From Sciurus carolinensis (lineage: Eukaryota; Chordata; Mammalia; Rodentia; Sciuridae), in contig NW_025920106.1 of assembly GCF_902686445.1 (NCBI RefSeq), positions 2,108,001 to 2,172,000 of the forward strand: DNA of 64,000 nucleotides, given 5' to 3'. Each line of letters opens with the position of its first letter. The stretch's first letter is position 1. Below are positions 11,450 through 23,740 of the stretch, in pieces. Both the position numbers and the translations under genes were made by a program. The notes under the pieces were generated by a model. The model was not told where the DNA came from, ran no database searches, and worked only from the letters and a program-made list of their open reading frames with translations.

Positions 11450-12870
11450 TATGAACACTTGGAGAATGAAGAGTACATTAGCATGTAAATGGATCATTGA
11501 TGAAGTTGGGGTAGATTTTTAAAAATCTCAGAACTAAATGAGAATAGAGATACAGCATCCCAGAATCTATGGGATATAATAAAATTATTTTTTCCAGTAT
11601 TTTATTTTCTTTTATTGAAGCATATTTATACATAATAGTGGGGTTCTTTATGACATATACATAAATATGCATAGTAGTCCCTTACTTTTCCCTTTCCATC
11701 CCTGTCCCCAGATCTAGCAAAATCAGTTGTAAGAGGAAACTTCATAAAAATGACTGTGTACATTTAAAAATCTGAGAGATTTCAAATAAAAAACCTAATG
11801 TTGCAACCCAGGTATTATAAAAATAACAATAAATCAATTTGAACAAGTAGAATAAAAGAAATACTACTTATCAGAGTTTAAACTATAGAATACAAAATAA
11901 AGAAAAAATACAAAGTAATAAGGGAACAGAGTTTATGTTTGAAAAAGGAACCAAAATTGATAAACCCCTAACCAAGGTAATGAAAGGAAAGAGAAAGAAG
12001 AAACAAACAAATAAAAGTAGAAACCAAAAGAGAAATATTAAAACAGACATCGCTGAAATCCAGAACATTACTAGGAATTATCTGGAAAAACTTATTGTTC
12101 AATAAACAGGTATATCTAGAAAAACATTATGAAGACTGACATGGTAAAAAATGGAAAGCCTACAATACATGTGTGAAGTAGTAGATATGAATCTAAACAG
12201 CTCTACATACAAATCAAAGGAATGCAAAATTCCAACTGAATAACAAGCAATTATATTGAAGCAGTAATTAAAAGCCTCAGGACCAGAGGTGAATACAGGA
12301 CTGAAATTTATCAGATAATCAAAGAAGAACTGACACCAGTGCTCCACCATTATATGTAAGAAAAGAAAAGACCCTTCCAAAGTCAGTGTTACCTTGATTG
12401 AAAAGGAAAATAAGGACACAACAAGGAAAGAAAACTACAGGCCAATATCCTTGAGGGCTATAGTCTAAAAATCTTCATAAAATACTTGAAAAATATATTC
12501 AACATCATATTAAAAACAACAAACCTGCTGGAAAAAGTGGTGTATTTTTGCATTCCCAGAAATTCAGGAGGTTGTGTAAGGTCACTTGTAGTTTCAGTCA
12601 ACCAGGTCAATTTAGAGATCTGGGTTCAAAGTGAACAACAAAAGGAGCTGGAGTCAGTTGTAGAGTACACCTTGGTTAAGTCTCTGGGGTCACACACACA
12701 TGCACACACCATACACCACGGGCCAGCTGGTTTTATTCAAAGGATGCAAGAATGGTTAACATATGAAAACTAAAAAAACTAATGCAACAGATAAAGAATC
12801 AAGGGCAAAATCATAACTTAATTTTAATAGATACAGGAAAAGTCCTTGACAATATTCAATGGCCCTTCAT
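11450..12870 (+). mobile_element. L1 ORF2 fragment (mid ORF2), interrupted
   Basis: 11520-11585 matches the L1 linker after the endonuclease (cagaatctatgggatataat landmark). 11715-12000 continues with the agttgtaagaggaaacttca and aaaattgataaacccctaac landmarks. 12100-12530 runs into the reverse transcriptase, and 12725-12870 reaches the ataggtacaggaaaa-type region. A 120-bp AT-rich insert (11590-11712) and a B1-dID SINE (12535-12712) break it. All frames contain stops, and it lacks both L1 ends. Confidence 0.75.
12535..12712 (+). mobile_element. B1-dID composite SINE (sense), nested in L1
   Basis: Starts with the 7SL-like part (gcattcccagaaattcagg), continues with a diverged middle, then the ID-like right part (tggagtcagttgtagagtac). 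It ends in a CA-rich tail (about 12690-12712). L1 ORF2 sequence lies on both sides. The 7SL-plus-ID composite form is typical of squirrel-related rodents and dormice. Confidence 0.7.
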
Positions 12871-12969
12871 TACAAAGCCCTGAGGAATTAGAAAGAGGAG
12901 GAACTTACCATAACATTCCATAGACCAAGTGTATCTTTCCCTTCATAAATAAATTCTTTCTATTTATAA

Positions 12970-14890
12970 TAATCAAGCCATACTTTTGGCTTGCATTCTG
13001 ATTCTTTGGTTATATGATGACTTACCACAGAATTGACTACTCCCACCATATTCTACAAATGTTGATTCTATACATAAACCACAACTGTTGCTCTCCTTGT
13101 TATTAGGAACCCAAGGCCTTAAACTTATATCTAGGTTGTTTGGCATCATTATGTGCATATGAGAGATGATATGTAAAAACAATTGAGAAATTTTTTTTTT
13201 TTTTTAATTTTAACTTTGGGCCAACTCATGTGAAGAGAAAGTGCAGATTGTTCTTTATGGTGCAATATTCTACAAGAGTGGTTTCAACCAATTTTTTTTT
13301 TTTTTTGCAATCAGCATTACAGTCATCAGGTAATGTTCTGATTTCTGGTTCCCTAGTGTCAGTGTTTGCTTCTATTATAATAAAAGCAAAGTAGAGAATG
13401 AAAAAGCTCCATAATTTCAAATCAATGAGCAGCTCAGCAATAGGTATTTTTTAAATAATTTACCCTCTTTCCTCAATTCATTAGAAGCCTGATGTGAATC
13501 TCCTTCTTCTTCGGGGACATTCTATGAAGGAAAAAATATTTAGGTGTAAATGAACCAAATATAAAAAATTATCATAATAGGTTCCTTTACTGCAAGATAT
13601 GATAGAAACAGAACATATTTCTGAGTCATTCCAATATAAAATCAAACTTCCATTCTTCAACTTACTAAGCTATGTCATTTCATGTGGGTGAGAATGATTA
13701 GAAATAAGAGAGAGATCTGAAATGTTACTCCCCTTACCTCTAAGATAATTGCACAAATATTGACATTCATAAAACTATTTTATTAATCCAAATTACCTAG
13801 AATAAATTACAGCCATCTTTAGTTTAGAGTGCTTTTAAAAAATTAGAAATTTAAATGTGATATTTTGAATGAGCCTTTGTGACTTATATTGGCACAAATA
13901 TCTCATGAAGTGAAAACATGAGACCTGAGCTTTAAGAGTACCTTATAAATAAAGCAGTTGGAATAACAAAGAGAATAAGCTCTGTCCATTCTATATGTCA
14001 AATAGCTAACAATAAAAGTAAATATAAATGTTGATCCTTCCAAGAAAAAAAGAAGAATATCACAATCTTTTGGGAGCAGTGAATGGAATCCACATAGTCA
14101 CTAAAAGAAAAGATTTACTAAATAATCAAAGAATGGTGACAGAGGTAGCATAAAAAATAGACATCGGAGAGATGTTTTCTGCGAGGAAATACTGAGTCTT
14201 GGAGTAAATCTTTTAAAAAAAAAGCAAATGTTTATCTTAAGTCCAAGTATATGCTTCATGATCAGAGAATGTTTAGAGGATATTCTGGTTCCTACTTTCA
14301 TATTTATGACATTTCTCTAACTTGTTTGCTTCTTTTTATGGCACAAATTCAAGATAACTCACCTGAATTTATATATCCCAGACATCAAAAGTGAATACAA
14401 ACTTAAAGTACAATTTTTAGATTTCAGTAGATTTAACTGATAGTCATTTCATGCATGCTATTTAGAACACTTCATTATATAGAAATTTTTTCTACAAATC
14501 CATTCATGTTCAAAAAATTAAGAAGTATTTTTACATTTGAAACCTTATTGTAGCTGCTTCAGAAAATATGCAAATATATTTATTAACATTGAAAATTTCA
14601 TTAAAAATTGAAAACTATAAGTGAATAGCTACATAACTAAGCAAATACTTTTAAAATTTGGGATCTCAGAATGTGACATAAGGGCTTGGATACTTTTAGA
14701 CACTATGATACAAAAATTATGAAACTAACATTATCATATGGTTATTGAGAGTCTCTGCTTCTAGATCTGGTTATTATTTTGCACAAGACATCTACCTTCA
14801 ATTAAATGAAGAATTTTAAATATACTCTTAGTGGAAAGAACCAGAAAGCATGGTGAAATCCCTTTTAAATGCAAATATCTTATACTTTTA
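12970..14890. other. AT-rich sequence, nothing recognised
   Basis: Contains T runs near 13190-13205 and 13290-13306 but no recognised transposon, RNA gene or coding segment. Confidence 0.5.
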
Positions 14891-14894
14891 TTGT

Positions 14895-15006
14895 ATTTTC
14901 ATACCTTTATTTATTTACTTAGTTTTATGTGATGGTGAAAATTGAACCCAGTGCCTCACACAGACTTGGCAAGTTCTCTATCATTGAGCTACAACTGCAG
15001 TCCCTA
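14895..15006 (-). mobile_element. ID-like SINE (antisense)
   Basis: Begins with the T-rich complement of the tail (ttatttatttacttag), then aattgaacccagtgcctcac (B-box complement), then ctatcattgagctacaactg and gtccc. Clear ID structure. Confidence 0.8.
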
Positions 15007-15854
15007 ATCCATGAATTAATTTACACATTCTAAATTTCTATGTTTCCATAATTTCTAACATTATTTTAGTGTGAAAATGGAGCCAAGAATAGAAATAATG
15101 AGAAAGTTCTCCTAGAAATATATGGTAGTAAAATATAAAGCATTCAATAAAAAAAACTGTAAGCAATGTGCTTTAATTATTTCTCAAATTAAAGGCATGA
15201 GGGAAATTCCATGATTCTACAAAAAATTACTGGAGCATGAATGTTAAAATTTATGTAAGTATGATTTAAATTTCACACTAATGTATACCTAACAAAAAAT
15301 CCTTGACCAAATTTCCTATTTCTTCTGCATTGAGAAATTTATTCCTAATATAGTTTTACTGTCATATGTATTTTCCAGCCCAATGTCCAACCCACTACAC
15401 TAAACTACTCAATAGAACACTGGCATTTATACATGTTAAAAAATACCAACATAATTCTCTTAAATTTTTTTTTTCTGAACAAATTTCCAGAAAAATATAT
15501 CAGGGAAACCATTGTTAAATTTCAAGTATTAATAACTCAGAACTTAATTTAAGAGCAGGAAAATTAATTGCACAAAAGATCACTTTGCCTTTAAATGGGA
15601 TTGATAGTAAAGCTCATCCAATGAAAGACAGGAACCATCAGTATCAGCTTCAGTGGGATGACTTCAGAGCAAAAATGTATAATAAAGTGATTAGGTAGGT
15701 TTTTCTCAATAAGCTGGTGAAAATATGGATTCACCTATATGAAATGCTATTTATTGACTGATTTGAATAAAATATAAGCTATTTTATAAAACTCTGCCTC
15801 AACTTTTTCAAACTATGAAATAGTCAATGAACATACCCATTTTGTTGGTGGTAC

Positions 15855-15953
15855 TTTAATTAATTAATTTATTTATCTATGTGTGGTGCTGAGAATCTAA
15901 ATTAGTGCCTCACATGTCAGGCAAGTGCTCTACACTGAGCCACAACCTAGTCC
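15855..15953 (-). mobile_element. ID-like SINE (antisense)
   Basis: T/A-rich tail complement (taattaattaatttattt), then gtgcctcacatgtcaggcaa, then tacactgagccacaacctag. A second antisense ID copy 850 bp from the preceding one. Confidence 0.8.
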
Positions 15954-15959
15954 CTCAAT

Positions 15960-17714
15960 GAACACACTCTTAATTCCATTTCAGACTGATAGCCACTATA
16001 TTGGCAGAACTTGAGAACAGTTTATTCTCTGAAAATGCCTGTCTTGAAGACAGAACTTGAAATACAACTAGTAGCTGTCATAATATTTTCTTTTCACCTG
16101 CAGTGGAACAGACCTTTGATAATCCAAGGCAAGGTAACAAAAAAAAAACATAATTGCTTAATTCTGGTAATGTGATTAGAGTCAAATGTTTGTTTTAAAG
16201 GAACAGCTGTCAGTGAGGACTATATTTAACTTATAGTTAAATGCAACTACATAATTTCCACTTAGAAATTACAAAATAATATAAAAGGAATTAAAATCAT
16301 TTCTGTTTATGATGGATGGAACAATCCAAATGGGATATCCAAATATGGCCAGGTGATTCTGCATGTTAGATTTGAGTTCCAATACCTCCTAGTTGCACCA
16401 CTACTACCCATACATGCTGTTTCCTCCCAAAACATACATCTGATAGATTCACTCATTTGGCAAAAGTAATTTAACAAAACAATATTTTTTTGTTGCAGTA
16501 GCAACAACTTCACTGCAGTATCTTCTATGATGCTACTGAATTAGAATCTATTTCTAACCCTGACTTGGTATTTCACAAAAATAAATAATCATTAAGTTAC
16601 TAGGAGTTTTATCAACTCAGCAAATACCCATCCATATTTCTAGGAAAAAAAAAAGTTCAGTATGTACCTTGTTCAAGTTGAACAGGTACCTTCAACTCAT
16701 TATAAACAGGAGCCCATTATTGTATTTGGTATTCACAAGATTTTATATCATAAATATTTTTTTAAAAAATTATTAGGAAATATCATTTTACATATTGGAA
16801 AATATTAAAGAAATATAGGGGGGAAAGATTTAATTGGAAGATTAAGACTTAAACCTGGGAAGCATTCAAGTAGTATTTTTCCAGGAATGTTTTTACTGAA
16901 TTTTTTTTATATTCTGCCTTTAGGATAACTAACATTATGCTCGAGTACAGTGTAGAGTAGAAAATAGATTTGCTTTTGCAAAAATACTCCATTCCACATA
17001 TCCCCAATGTCTGCAATGGCTGAGGAAATTGTGCTCATTGTTCAGGGACATACTGCAGTATTTCTTGCTCTGTGTACCTGTCTTAATCCTCTGGGCCACA
17101 GCATGCTGTTGTTGCATTGCTGCACATTGTTCCTGTGACAGGTGCCTTGTGTGTTTGTGGATGTGACTGAGAAGACTACAGAAGCAGTACATTCTCCACA
17201 GGAAGACTGTCCTGAACTGTGTGCATCATGGCTGCTGTACTGGGTCTTGACTGTTAGTAGGTGTTCTTTTTTTTTTTTCCTTCTAAAACTGCTCAACCAA
17301 AATACCAAGTGGATGTCAGACTTCTGTGGTTTCCAAGTATATTGTAACTTTATTATCTAAAACTCCCTAACACTTTCGGAAAAGGTGACAAAGTTTATAT
17401 AATGTTATTTTACAGAAAGTCTTTAGTAAGAGCAACCTGTACTCTAAATGAATATCACCCTGGCAAGACATATAACAAGTGCAAATATGCACATATGCTG
17501 TAGTGTATCACTTTCTGCACAAAAAGTATTCACTGCAAGATATCGAAGAGCAAAAAAGTTTAATCCAAATGTTGTTTTTGCTGCTTAAATTCAGTAATTA
17601 TTGGAAACTAAGTGATTGTATTGAAATTGAAAATTTCAATTGAAAATTTCAATTAAAAATTATGTCAGTATACTTTTCTAAAATCATTTAATCTTAAGTG
17701 AATACTTCAGAAAT
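15960..17714. other. AT-rich sequence, nothing recognised
   Basis: No transposon or gene is identified. At 17620-17658 a 13-bp unit (aattgaaaatttc) is repeated in tandem and is nearly self-complementary. A moderately GC-richer stretch near 17040-17250 has no convincing frame. Confidence 0.5.
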
Positions 17715-17727
17715 TCCTGCCATGTTT
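17715..17727. repeat. L1 target-site duplication, left copy
   Basis: tcctgccatgttt immediately precedes the T-rich (reverse-complement poly(A)) end of the minus-strand L1. It is identical to 24604-24616 on the other side. Confidence 0.95.
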
Positions 17728-18099
17728 TTTTTATTATTATTGTAAACAAATGGGATACATGTTGTTTCTCTGTTTGTACATGGCATAAAGGCATACCATT
17801 TGTGTAATCATAAAATTACATAGGGTAATATTTGATTCATTCTGTTATTTTTTCCCTTATCCCTCACCCCTCCCACCCCTCTTTCCCTCTATACAGTCCA
17901 TCCTTCCTCCATTCTTGCCCCCCTCCCTAAACCTAACTCTAACCCTAACACTAACCCCTCCCACCCCCCATTATGTGTCATCATCCACTTATTAATGATA
18001 TCATTCTTCCTTTGGTTTTTTGAGATTGGCTTATCTCACTTATCTTGATATTCTCCAGTTTCATCCATTTGCCTGCAAATGCCATAATTTTATCATTCT
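17728..18099 (-). other. L1 3'UTR and A-rich tail
   Basis: About 370 bp following the ORF2 stop. On the L1 strand it carries a strongly G-rich tract (complement of 17855-17965), including degenerate TTAGGG-like units, then the landmark cccatttgtttacaataa and an A-rich end. The same terminal 150 bp recurs at 50325-50475 on the plus strand. Confidence 0.85.
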
Positions 18100-21000
18100 T
18101 TATGGCTGAGTAATATTCCATTGTATATATATATACCACAGATTCTTTATCCATTCATCAATTGAAGGACTTCTAGGTTGGTTCCACAATCTGGCTATTG
18201 TGAACTGAGCAGCTATGAACATTGATGTGGCTGTATCTCTGTAGTATGCTGATTTTAAGTCCTTTGGGTATAGGCCAAGGAGTGGGATAGCTGGGTCAAA
18301 TGGTGGTTCCATTCCAAGTTTTCTAAGGAGTCTCCATACTGCTTTCCACAGTAGCTGCACTAATTTGCAGCCCCACCAGCAATGTATGAGTGTACCTTTC
18401 TCCCCACATCCTCGCCAACACCTGTTGTTGCTTGTATTCTTGATAATTGCCATTCTAATTGGGGTGAGATGGAATCTTAGGGTGGTTTTGATTCGCATTT
18501 CTCTTATTACTAAAGATGTTGAACATTTTTCCATATGTTTGTTGATTGCTTGAAGATCTTCTTCTGTGAAGTGTCTATTCATTTCCTTAGCCCATTTGTC
18601 GATTGGATTATTTGCATTCTTGGTGTAGAGTTTTTTGAGTTCTTTATAGTCTCTGGAGATTAGTGCTCTATCTGAAGTATGATTGGCAAAGATTTTTTCC
18701 CACTCTGAAGGCTCTTTCTTCACATTGCTGATAGTTTCCTTTGCTGAGAGAAAGCTTTTTAGTTTGAATCTATCCCAGTTATTAATTCTTGCTTTTATTT
18801 CTTGTGCTATGGGAGTCCTGATGAGGAAGACTGGTCCTAAGCCAACATGTTGAAGATTTGGACCTACTTTTTCTTCTATAAGATGCAAGGTCTCTGGTCT
18901 GATTCAGAGATGCTTAATCCATTTTGAGTTTAGTTTCATGCATGGTGAGGGATATGGGTTTAGTTTCATTCTGTTGCATAAGGATTTCCAATTCTCCCAG
19001 CACCATTTGTTGAAGAGGCTATCTTTTCTCCATTGCATATTTTTGGCCCCTTTTTCTAGTATGAGAAAATTGTATTTATTTGGGTTTGTGTCCGTGTCCT
19101 CTATTCTGTACCATTGATCCACCTTTCTATTTTGGTACCAATACCATGCCGTTTTTGTTACTATTGCTTTGTAGTAGAGTTGAAGATCTGGTATTGTGAT
19201 ACCCCCTGCTTCACTCTTTCTGCTAAGAATTGCTTTAGCTATTCTGGGTTTTTTACTCTTCCAGATGAATTTCATAATGTCTTGCTATATTTCTGCAAGG
19301 TACATCATTGGGATTTTAATTGGAATTGCATTGAATCTGTATAGCACTTTTGGTAGTATGGCCATTTTGACAATATTAATTCTTCCTATCTAAGAGCATG
19401 GGAGATCTTTCCATCTTCTAAAGTTTTCTTTAATTTCTTTCCTTAGTGTTCTGTACTTCTCATTGTAGAGGTCTTTCTCCTCTTTTGTGAGATTGATTCC
19501 CAAGTATTTTATTTTTTTCGATGCTATTGTGAATGGGGTAGTTTTCCTAATTTCTCTTTCTGAAGATTTATCGCTTATTTATAGAAATCCCTTAGATTTA
19601 TGTGCACTGATCTTATATCCAACTACTTTACTGAATTCACTTATGAGATCTAAAAGGTTTTCTGGTGGAATTTCCTGGTTCCTCTAAGTATACAATCAGA
19701 TCATCAGCAAATAGGGATAGTTTGAGTTCTTCTTTGCCTATTCGTATCCCTTTAATTTCTTTGGTCTGTCTAATTGTTCTGGCTAGAGTTTCAAGGACGA
19801 TATTGAATAAAAGTGGTGAAAGAGGGCATCCCTGCCTTGTTCCAGTTTTTAGGGGAACGCTTTCAGTTTTTCATCATTTAGAATGGTATTAGCCATGGGC
19901 TTAGCGTTGATGGCCTTTACAATGTTAAGGAATTTTCCCACTATCACTATTTTTTCTAGTGTTTTGAGCATGAAGGGGTGCTGTATTTTATCAAATGCTT
20001 TTTCTGCATCTATCGAAATAAACATGTGATTCTTGACTTTAAGTCTATTGATATGGTGAATTACATTTATTGATTTCCTGATGTTGAACCAACCTTGCAT
20101 CACTGGGATAAAACCCACTTGATCATGGTGCACTATCTTTTTAATATGTTTTTGTATGCGATTTACTAAAATTTTGTTGAGAAGTTTTGCGTCGATGTTC
20201 ATTAAGTATATTGGTCTGAAATTTTCTTTCCTCGATGTGTCTCTGTCTGGTTTAGGTATCAGGGTAATATTGGCTTCATAGAATGAGTTTGGGAGGGTTC
20301 CCTCCTCTTCTATTTTATGGAATACTTTGAGAAGTTTTGGAATGAGCTCTTCTTTAAAGGTTTTGTAGAACTTGGCTGAGAACCCATCTGGTCCTGGACT
20401 TTTCTTTTGTGGTAGGCTTTTGATGACTTCTTGTATTTCATTACTTGAAATTGGTCTATTTAAATTGTGTATATCCTCCTCGTTCACTTTAGGCAATTCA
20501 TATGTCTCTAGAAACCTGTTGATGTCTTCGAACTTTTCTATTTTGTTGGAGTATAGATTTTCAAAATAGCTTCTAATTATGTTTTGTATTTCAGTCGTGT
20601 TTGCTGTGATATTTCCTTGTTCATTCCGAATTTTAGTGATTTGGGTTTTCTCTCGTCTTCTCTTTTTTAGTGTGGCTAAAGGTTTATCAATTTTGTTTAT
20701 TTTTTTGAAGAACCAACTATTTATTTTGTCAATTTTTTGTATTGTTTCTTTTGTTTCAATTTCATTGATTTCAGCCCTGAGTTTAACTATTTCCTGAGTC
20801 CATGTGCATGGGGTATGTTTTTCCCCATCCTTTTATCTTTAGTCTATGGGTATCTCTTTCTATGAGGTGAGTCTCTTGCAGGCAACATATAATTGGATCT
20901 TTCTTTTTACTTTTGGTGTTGGTCTGTTCTTCTTTTTCTAGGGCTTTGAGCTGTAGTGTTAGGTCATTTATTTTTTGAGTTTTACTTCTTTTATTAAAGG

Positions 21001-21918
21001 TGCTTCATGAAATAAATCTTCCTCGAAGTACTGCTTTCATAGTGTCCCAGAGATTTTGGTATGATGTTTCTTTGTTCTCATTTACCTCTAAGAATTTTTT
21101 AATTTCCTTCCTAATATCTTCTCTTATCCATTCATCATATAATAGCATATTGTTTAATCTCCAGGTGTTGGAGTAGTTTCTGTTTTTTACTCTTTCATTT
21201 ATTTCTAAATTCAATCCATTATGATCTGATAGAATAAATGTTAGTGTCTCTGTCTTCTTGTATTTGCTAACATTAGCTTTGTGGCATAATATATGGTCTA
21301 TTTTAGAGAAGGATCCATGTGCTGCTGAGAAGAAAGTGTATTCGCACTTGTTTGGGAGGTATATTCTATAAGTGTCTGTTAAGTATAAATTATTGATTGT
21401 GTTATTGAGATCTATGGTTTCTTTGTTCAATTTTTGTTTGGAAGATGTGTCCAGTGGTGAGAGAGACATGCAAAATCACCTAGTATTATTGTGTTATGGT
21501 CTATTTGGATTCTAAAATTGAGAAGGATTTGTTTGACATACATGGATGAGACACTGTTTGGGGCATAGATCTTTATGATTGTTATATCTTGCTGATTTAT
21601 GCTTCCCTTAAGCAGTATGAAATGTCCTTCTTTATCCTTTCTGACTAACATTGGCTTGAAGTCCACATTATCTGAAATGAGGATGGATACTCCAGGTTTT
21701 TTGCTGAGTCCATGTGCATGGTATGTTTTTCCCCATCATTTCACCTTTAGTCTATGGGTATCTCTTCCTATGAGGTGAGTCCCTTGCAGGCAACATATAG
21801 CTGGATCTTTCTTTTTAATCCAATCTGCCAGTCTATGTCTTTTGATTGATGAGTTCAGGCCATTAACATTCAGGGTTATTATTGAGATATGATTTGTATT
21901 CCCGGTCATTTGGTTCAT
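18100..21918 (-). pseudogene. L1 ORF2 (endonuclease-reverse transcriptase), broken
   Basis: Spans about 1270 codons, near the usual L1 ORF2 size. The endonuclease domain lies at 21918-21200 and starts with an LNVNGLNSS motif. The catalytic Glu expected in CCLQETH is Gly (GGG at 21781-21783). The RT domain lies around 20496-19300, with the SPGPDGF and [13 protein letters not shown] motifs and an FADD box complement at about 19698-19714. The C-terminal Cys-rich motif (CX3CX7HX4C) is in the open frame 18888-18100. Reading frame breaks occur near 21736-21670, 21430-21469, 21005-20496, 19849-19276 and 18890-18904. A 120-bp endonuclease-derived insert at 20794-20912 disrupts the linker between endonuclease and RT. 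Normally the product nicks target DNA and primes cDNA synthesis in the nucleus; this copy cannot. Confidence 0.93.
20794..20912 (-). repeat. Duplicated endonuclease segment inside ORF2
   Basis: About 118 bp that duplicates 21705-21822 in the same orientation. By eye the copies differ at roughly seven bases plus a 2-base indel. At several differing positions (including the catalytic Glu codon) the inserted copy matches the other L1 at 60.8-60.9 kb and not the resident endonuclease sequence. Both junctions sit in short shared motifs (ctgagtccatg; tctttcttttta). Confidence 0.9.
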
Positions 21919-21924
21919 ATTTAA

Positions 21925-21956
21925 AATTTTATTTATTTATTTATTTATTTATTTTT
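21925..21956. repeat. (ATTT)n microsatellite between L1 ORFs
   Basis: About seven ATTT units between the ORF2 start and the ORF1 stop. The other L1 copy has only a short T-rich stretch there (about 61033-61050), so this is a post-insertion or source-element expansion. Confidence 0.9.
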
Positions 21957-21993
21957 TGACACATCTTGTTTCCTCCTTTATTTGACAGTTCCT

Positions 21994-23042
21994 TTAGGAA
22001 TATTCCTCCCTTTGCTGATTTGCTTCTTTGTTTTTTGTCTCTTCCTCATGGAATATTTTGCTGAGAATGTTCTGTAATGCTGGCTTTCTTTTTGTAAAGT
22101 CTTTTAGCTTTTGTTTATCATGGAATAATTTTATTTCATCATCAAATTTGAAGGTAAGTTTTGCCAGGTATAAGATTCTTGGTTGGCATCCATTTTCTTT
22201 CAGAACTTGAAAAATGTTGTTCCAGGCCCTTCTAACTTTTAGGGTCTGGATTGAAAAATCTGGTGATATCCGTATTGGTTTCCCCCTGAATGTAATTTGG
22301 TTCTTTTCTCTCACAGCCTTTAAAATTCTGTCTTTATTTTGTATGTTCGGTATTTTCATTATAATGTGCCTTGGTGTGGGTGTGTTGTAATTTTGTGTAT
22401 TTGGAGTCCTATAAGCCTCTTGGACTTGATTTTCCATTTCATTCATCAGATTTGGGAAATTTTCTGATATTATTTTATTGAATAGATTGTTCATTCCTTT
22501 GGTTTGTTTCTCTAAGCCTTCCTCAATCCCAATAATTCTCAAATTTGGCCTTTTCATGATATCCCATAGTTCTTGGAGATTGTGCTCATGATTTCTTACC
22601 ATTTTCTCTGTTTGTTCAACTTTGTTTTTGAGGTTAAACATTTTGTCTTCAATATCTGAAGTTCTGTCTTCCAGGTGTTCTATCCTATTGGTTATGCTTT
22701 CTATGGAGTTCTTAATTTGGTTTATTGTTTCCTTCATTTCAAGGGTTTCTGTTTGGTTTTTTTTTTCAATATCTTTAACTCTTTATTGAAATGATCTTTT
22801 GCTTCCTGAATTTGCTCTGTTAACTGTCGATTTTTGCGATCTTTCATTGCCTGCATTTGCTCTTTCATCTCATCATTCAATGCCTGCATTTGCTCTTTCA
22901 TCTCATCGTTTGCTTCCCTGATCATTTTAATTATGCACATTCTGAACTCCCTTTCTGTCATTTCTTCTGCCATGCTCTTGTTAGATTTTATTGATGCAAC
23001 ATCTAGATTGGTTTGGGGCATTTTCTTCCCTTGTTTTCTCAT
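21994..23042 (-). pseudogene. L1 ORF1 (RNA-binding chaperone), one frameshift
   Basis: Two overlapping open frames, 23042-22734 (102 codons) and 22737-21994 (247 codons), together give a normal-length ORF1. The N-terminal frame is a coiled coil with a tandem 11-residue NDEMKEQMQAL-type repeat. The second frame continues the coiled coil, then an RRM-like segment (RNLRIIGIEEG) and the basic C-terminal domain. The break coincides with a ten-T run (22757-22766), pointing to a one-base slip. ORF1 protein normally forms trimers that coat L1 RNA. The start at 23042 is the first Met of the coiled coil. Confidence 0.92.
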
Positions 23043-23740
23043 ATTGTTCAGTAATCAGTGGGTCATTAATATATTGCAGATGTCCTCTATCGACTTATAA
23101 TGTCCCTGAAGATTGCTAGTATATCCCCTCTTATCCTTCAGTAGCCTGAAATCTTGGAGGAAGCTGATAATGCAGAACTCCACGAAGAAGCTGCCTCTCT
23201 AGGGGTGGTGACCCTCAGGTGGTGTATATTCCCTGCTATTAGGCAGAGATGCCTCCACTTGTTGACCAATGGTCATCCAACGGGGAACTAGGCTGCAGGC
23301 TGAGGCAAGGCCTGTTTGTGCCTGTGTCTCTGGTTTTACCATCCCTGTGGGAAAACCTCACCCGGCAGGGAAGACTCACTTGGTGGGGATTTCTCGCTGG
23401 TCAGTTGCCCTCCGAGAGGTTCCCCTCAATCTACAACTACCGCCTGGACTGGGCTGTCTTCCTCTGCAATGTTCCCAGGGGCCCGGACCTACCTCCTGGG
23501 CCTGGGAGGCTCACTCTTCGCAGGTGAGTCTCCTTAGGCTGCCTCTCCCAGAGAGTCTGCCCCCAGTCCTGGAAACTTCGCTCCGCCCCTAGGCATGTCT
23601 CTGTGCAGCTCTTCCAGCAAGAAGCCACCTAGCTCCTGGGAACCTGCTCTGCACCTAATCACCTGGCTAGGTGGCCCTTCCTCTGAGCTGCCACCTGGAG
23701 CCCTGTACAATAGCTCCGAGACCCAGAGATCCGCCACACA

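Noticed and set aside
11590..11712. A discrete small transposon inserted in L1
   Set aside because: Boundaries are visible against the L1 but the insert matches no family I can name, so only its presence is noted.
17925..17960. Interstitial telomeric repeat
   Set aside because: Units are degenerate and sit at a fixed place in the L1 3'UTR, so telomere insertion or fusion is not supported.
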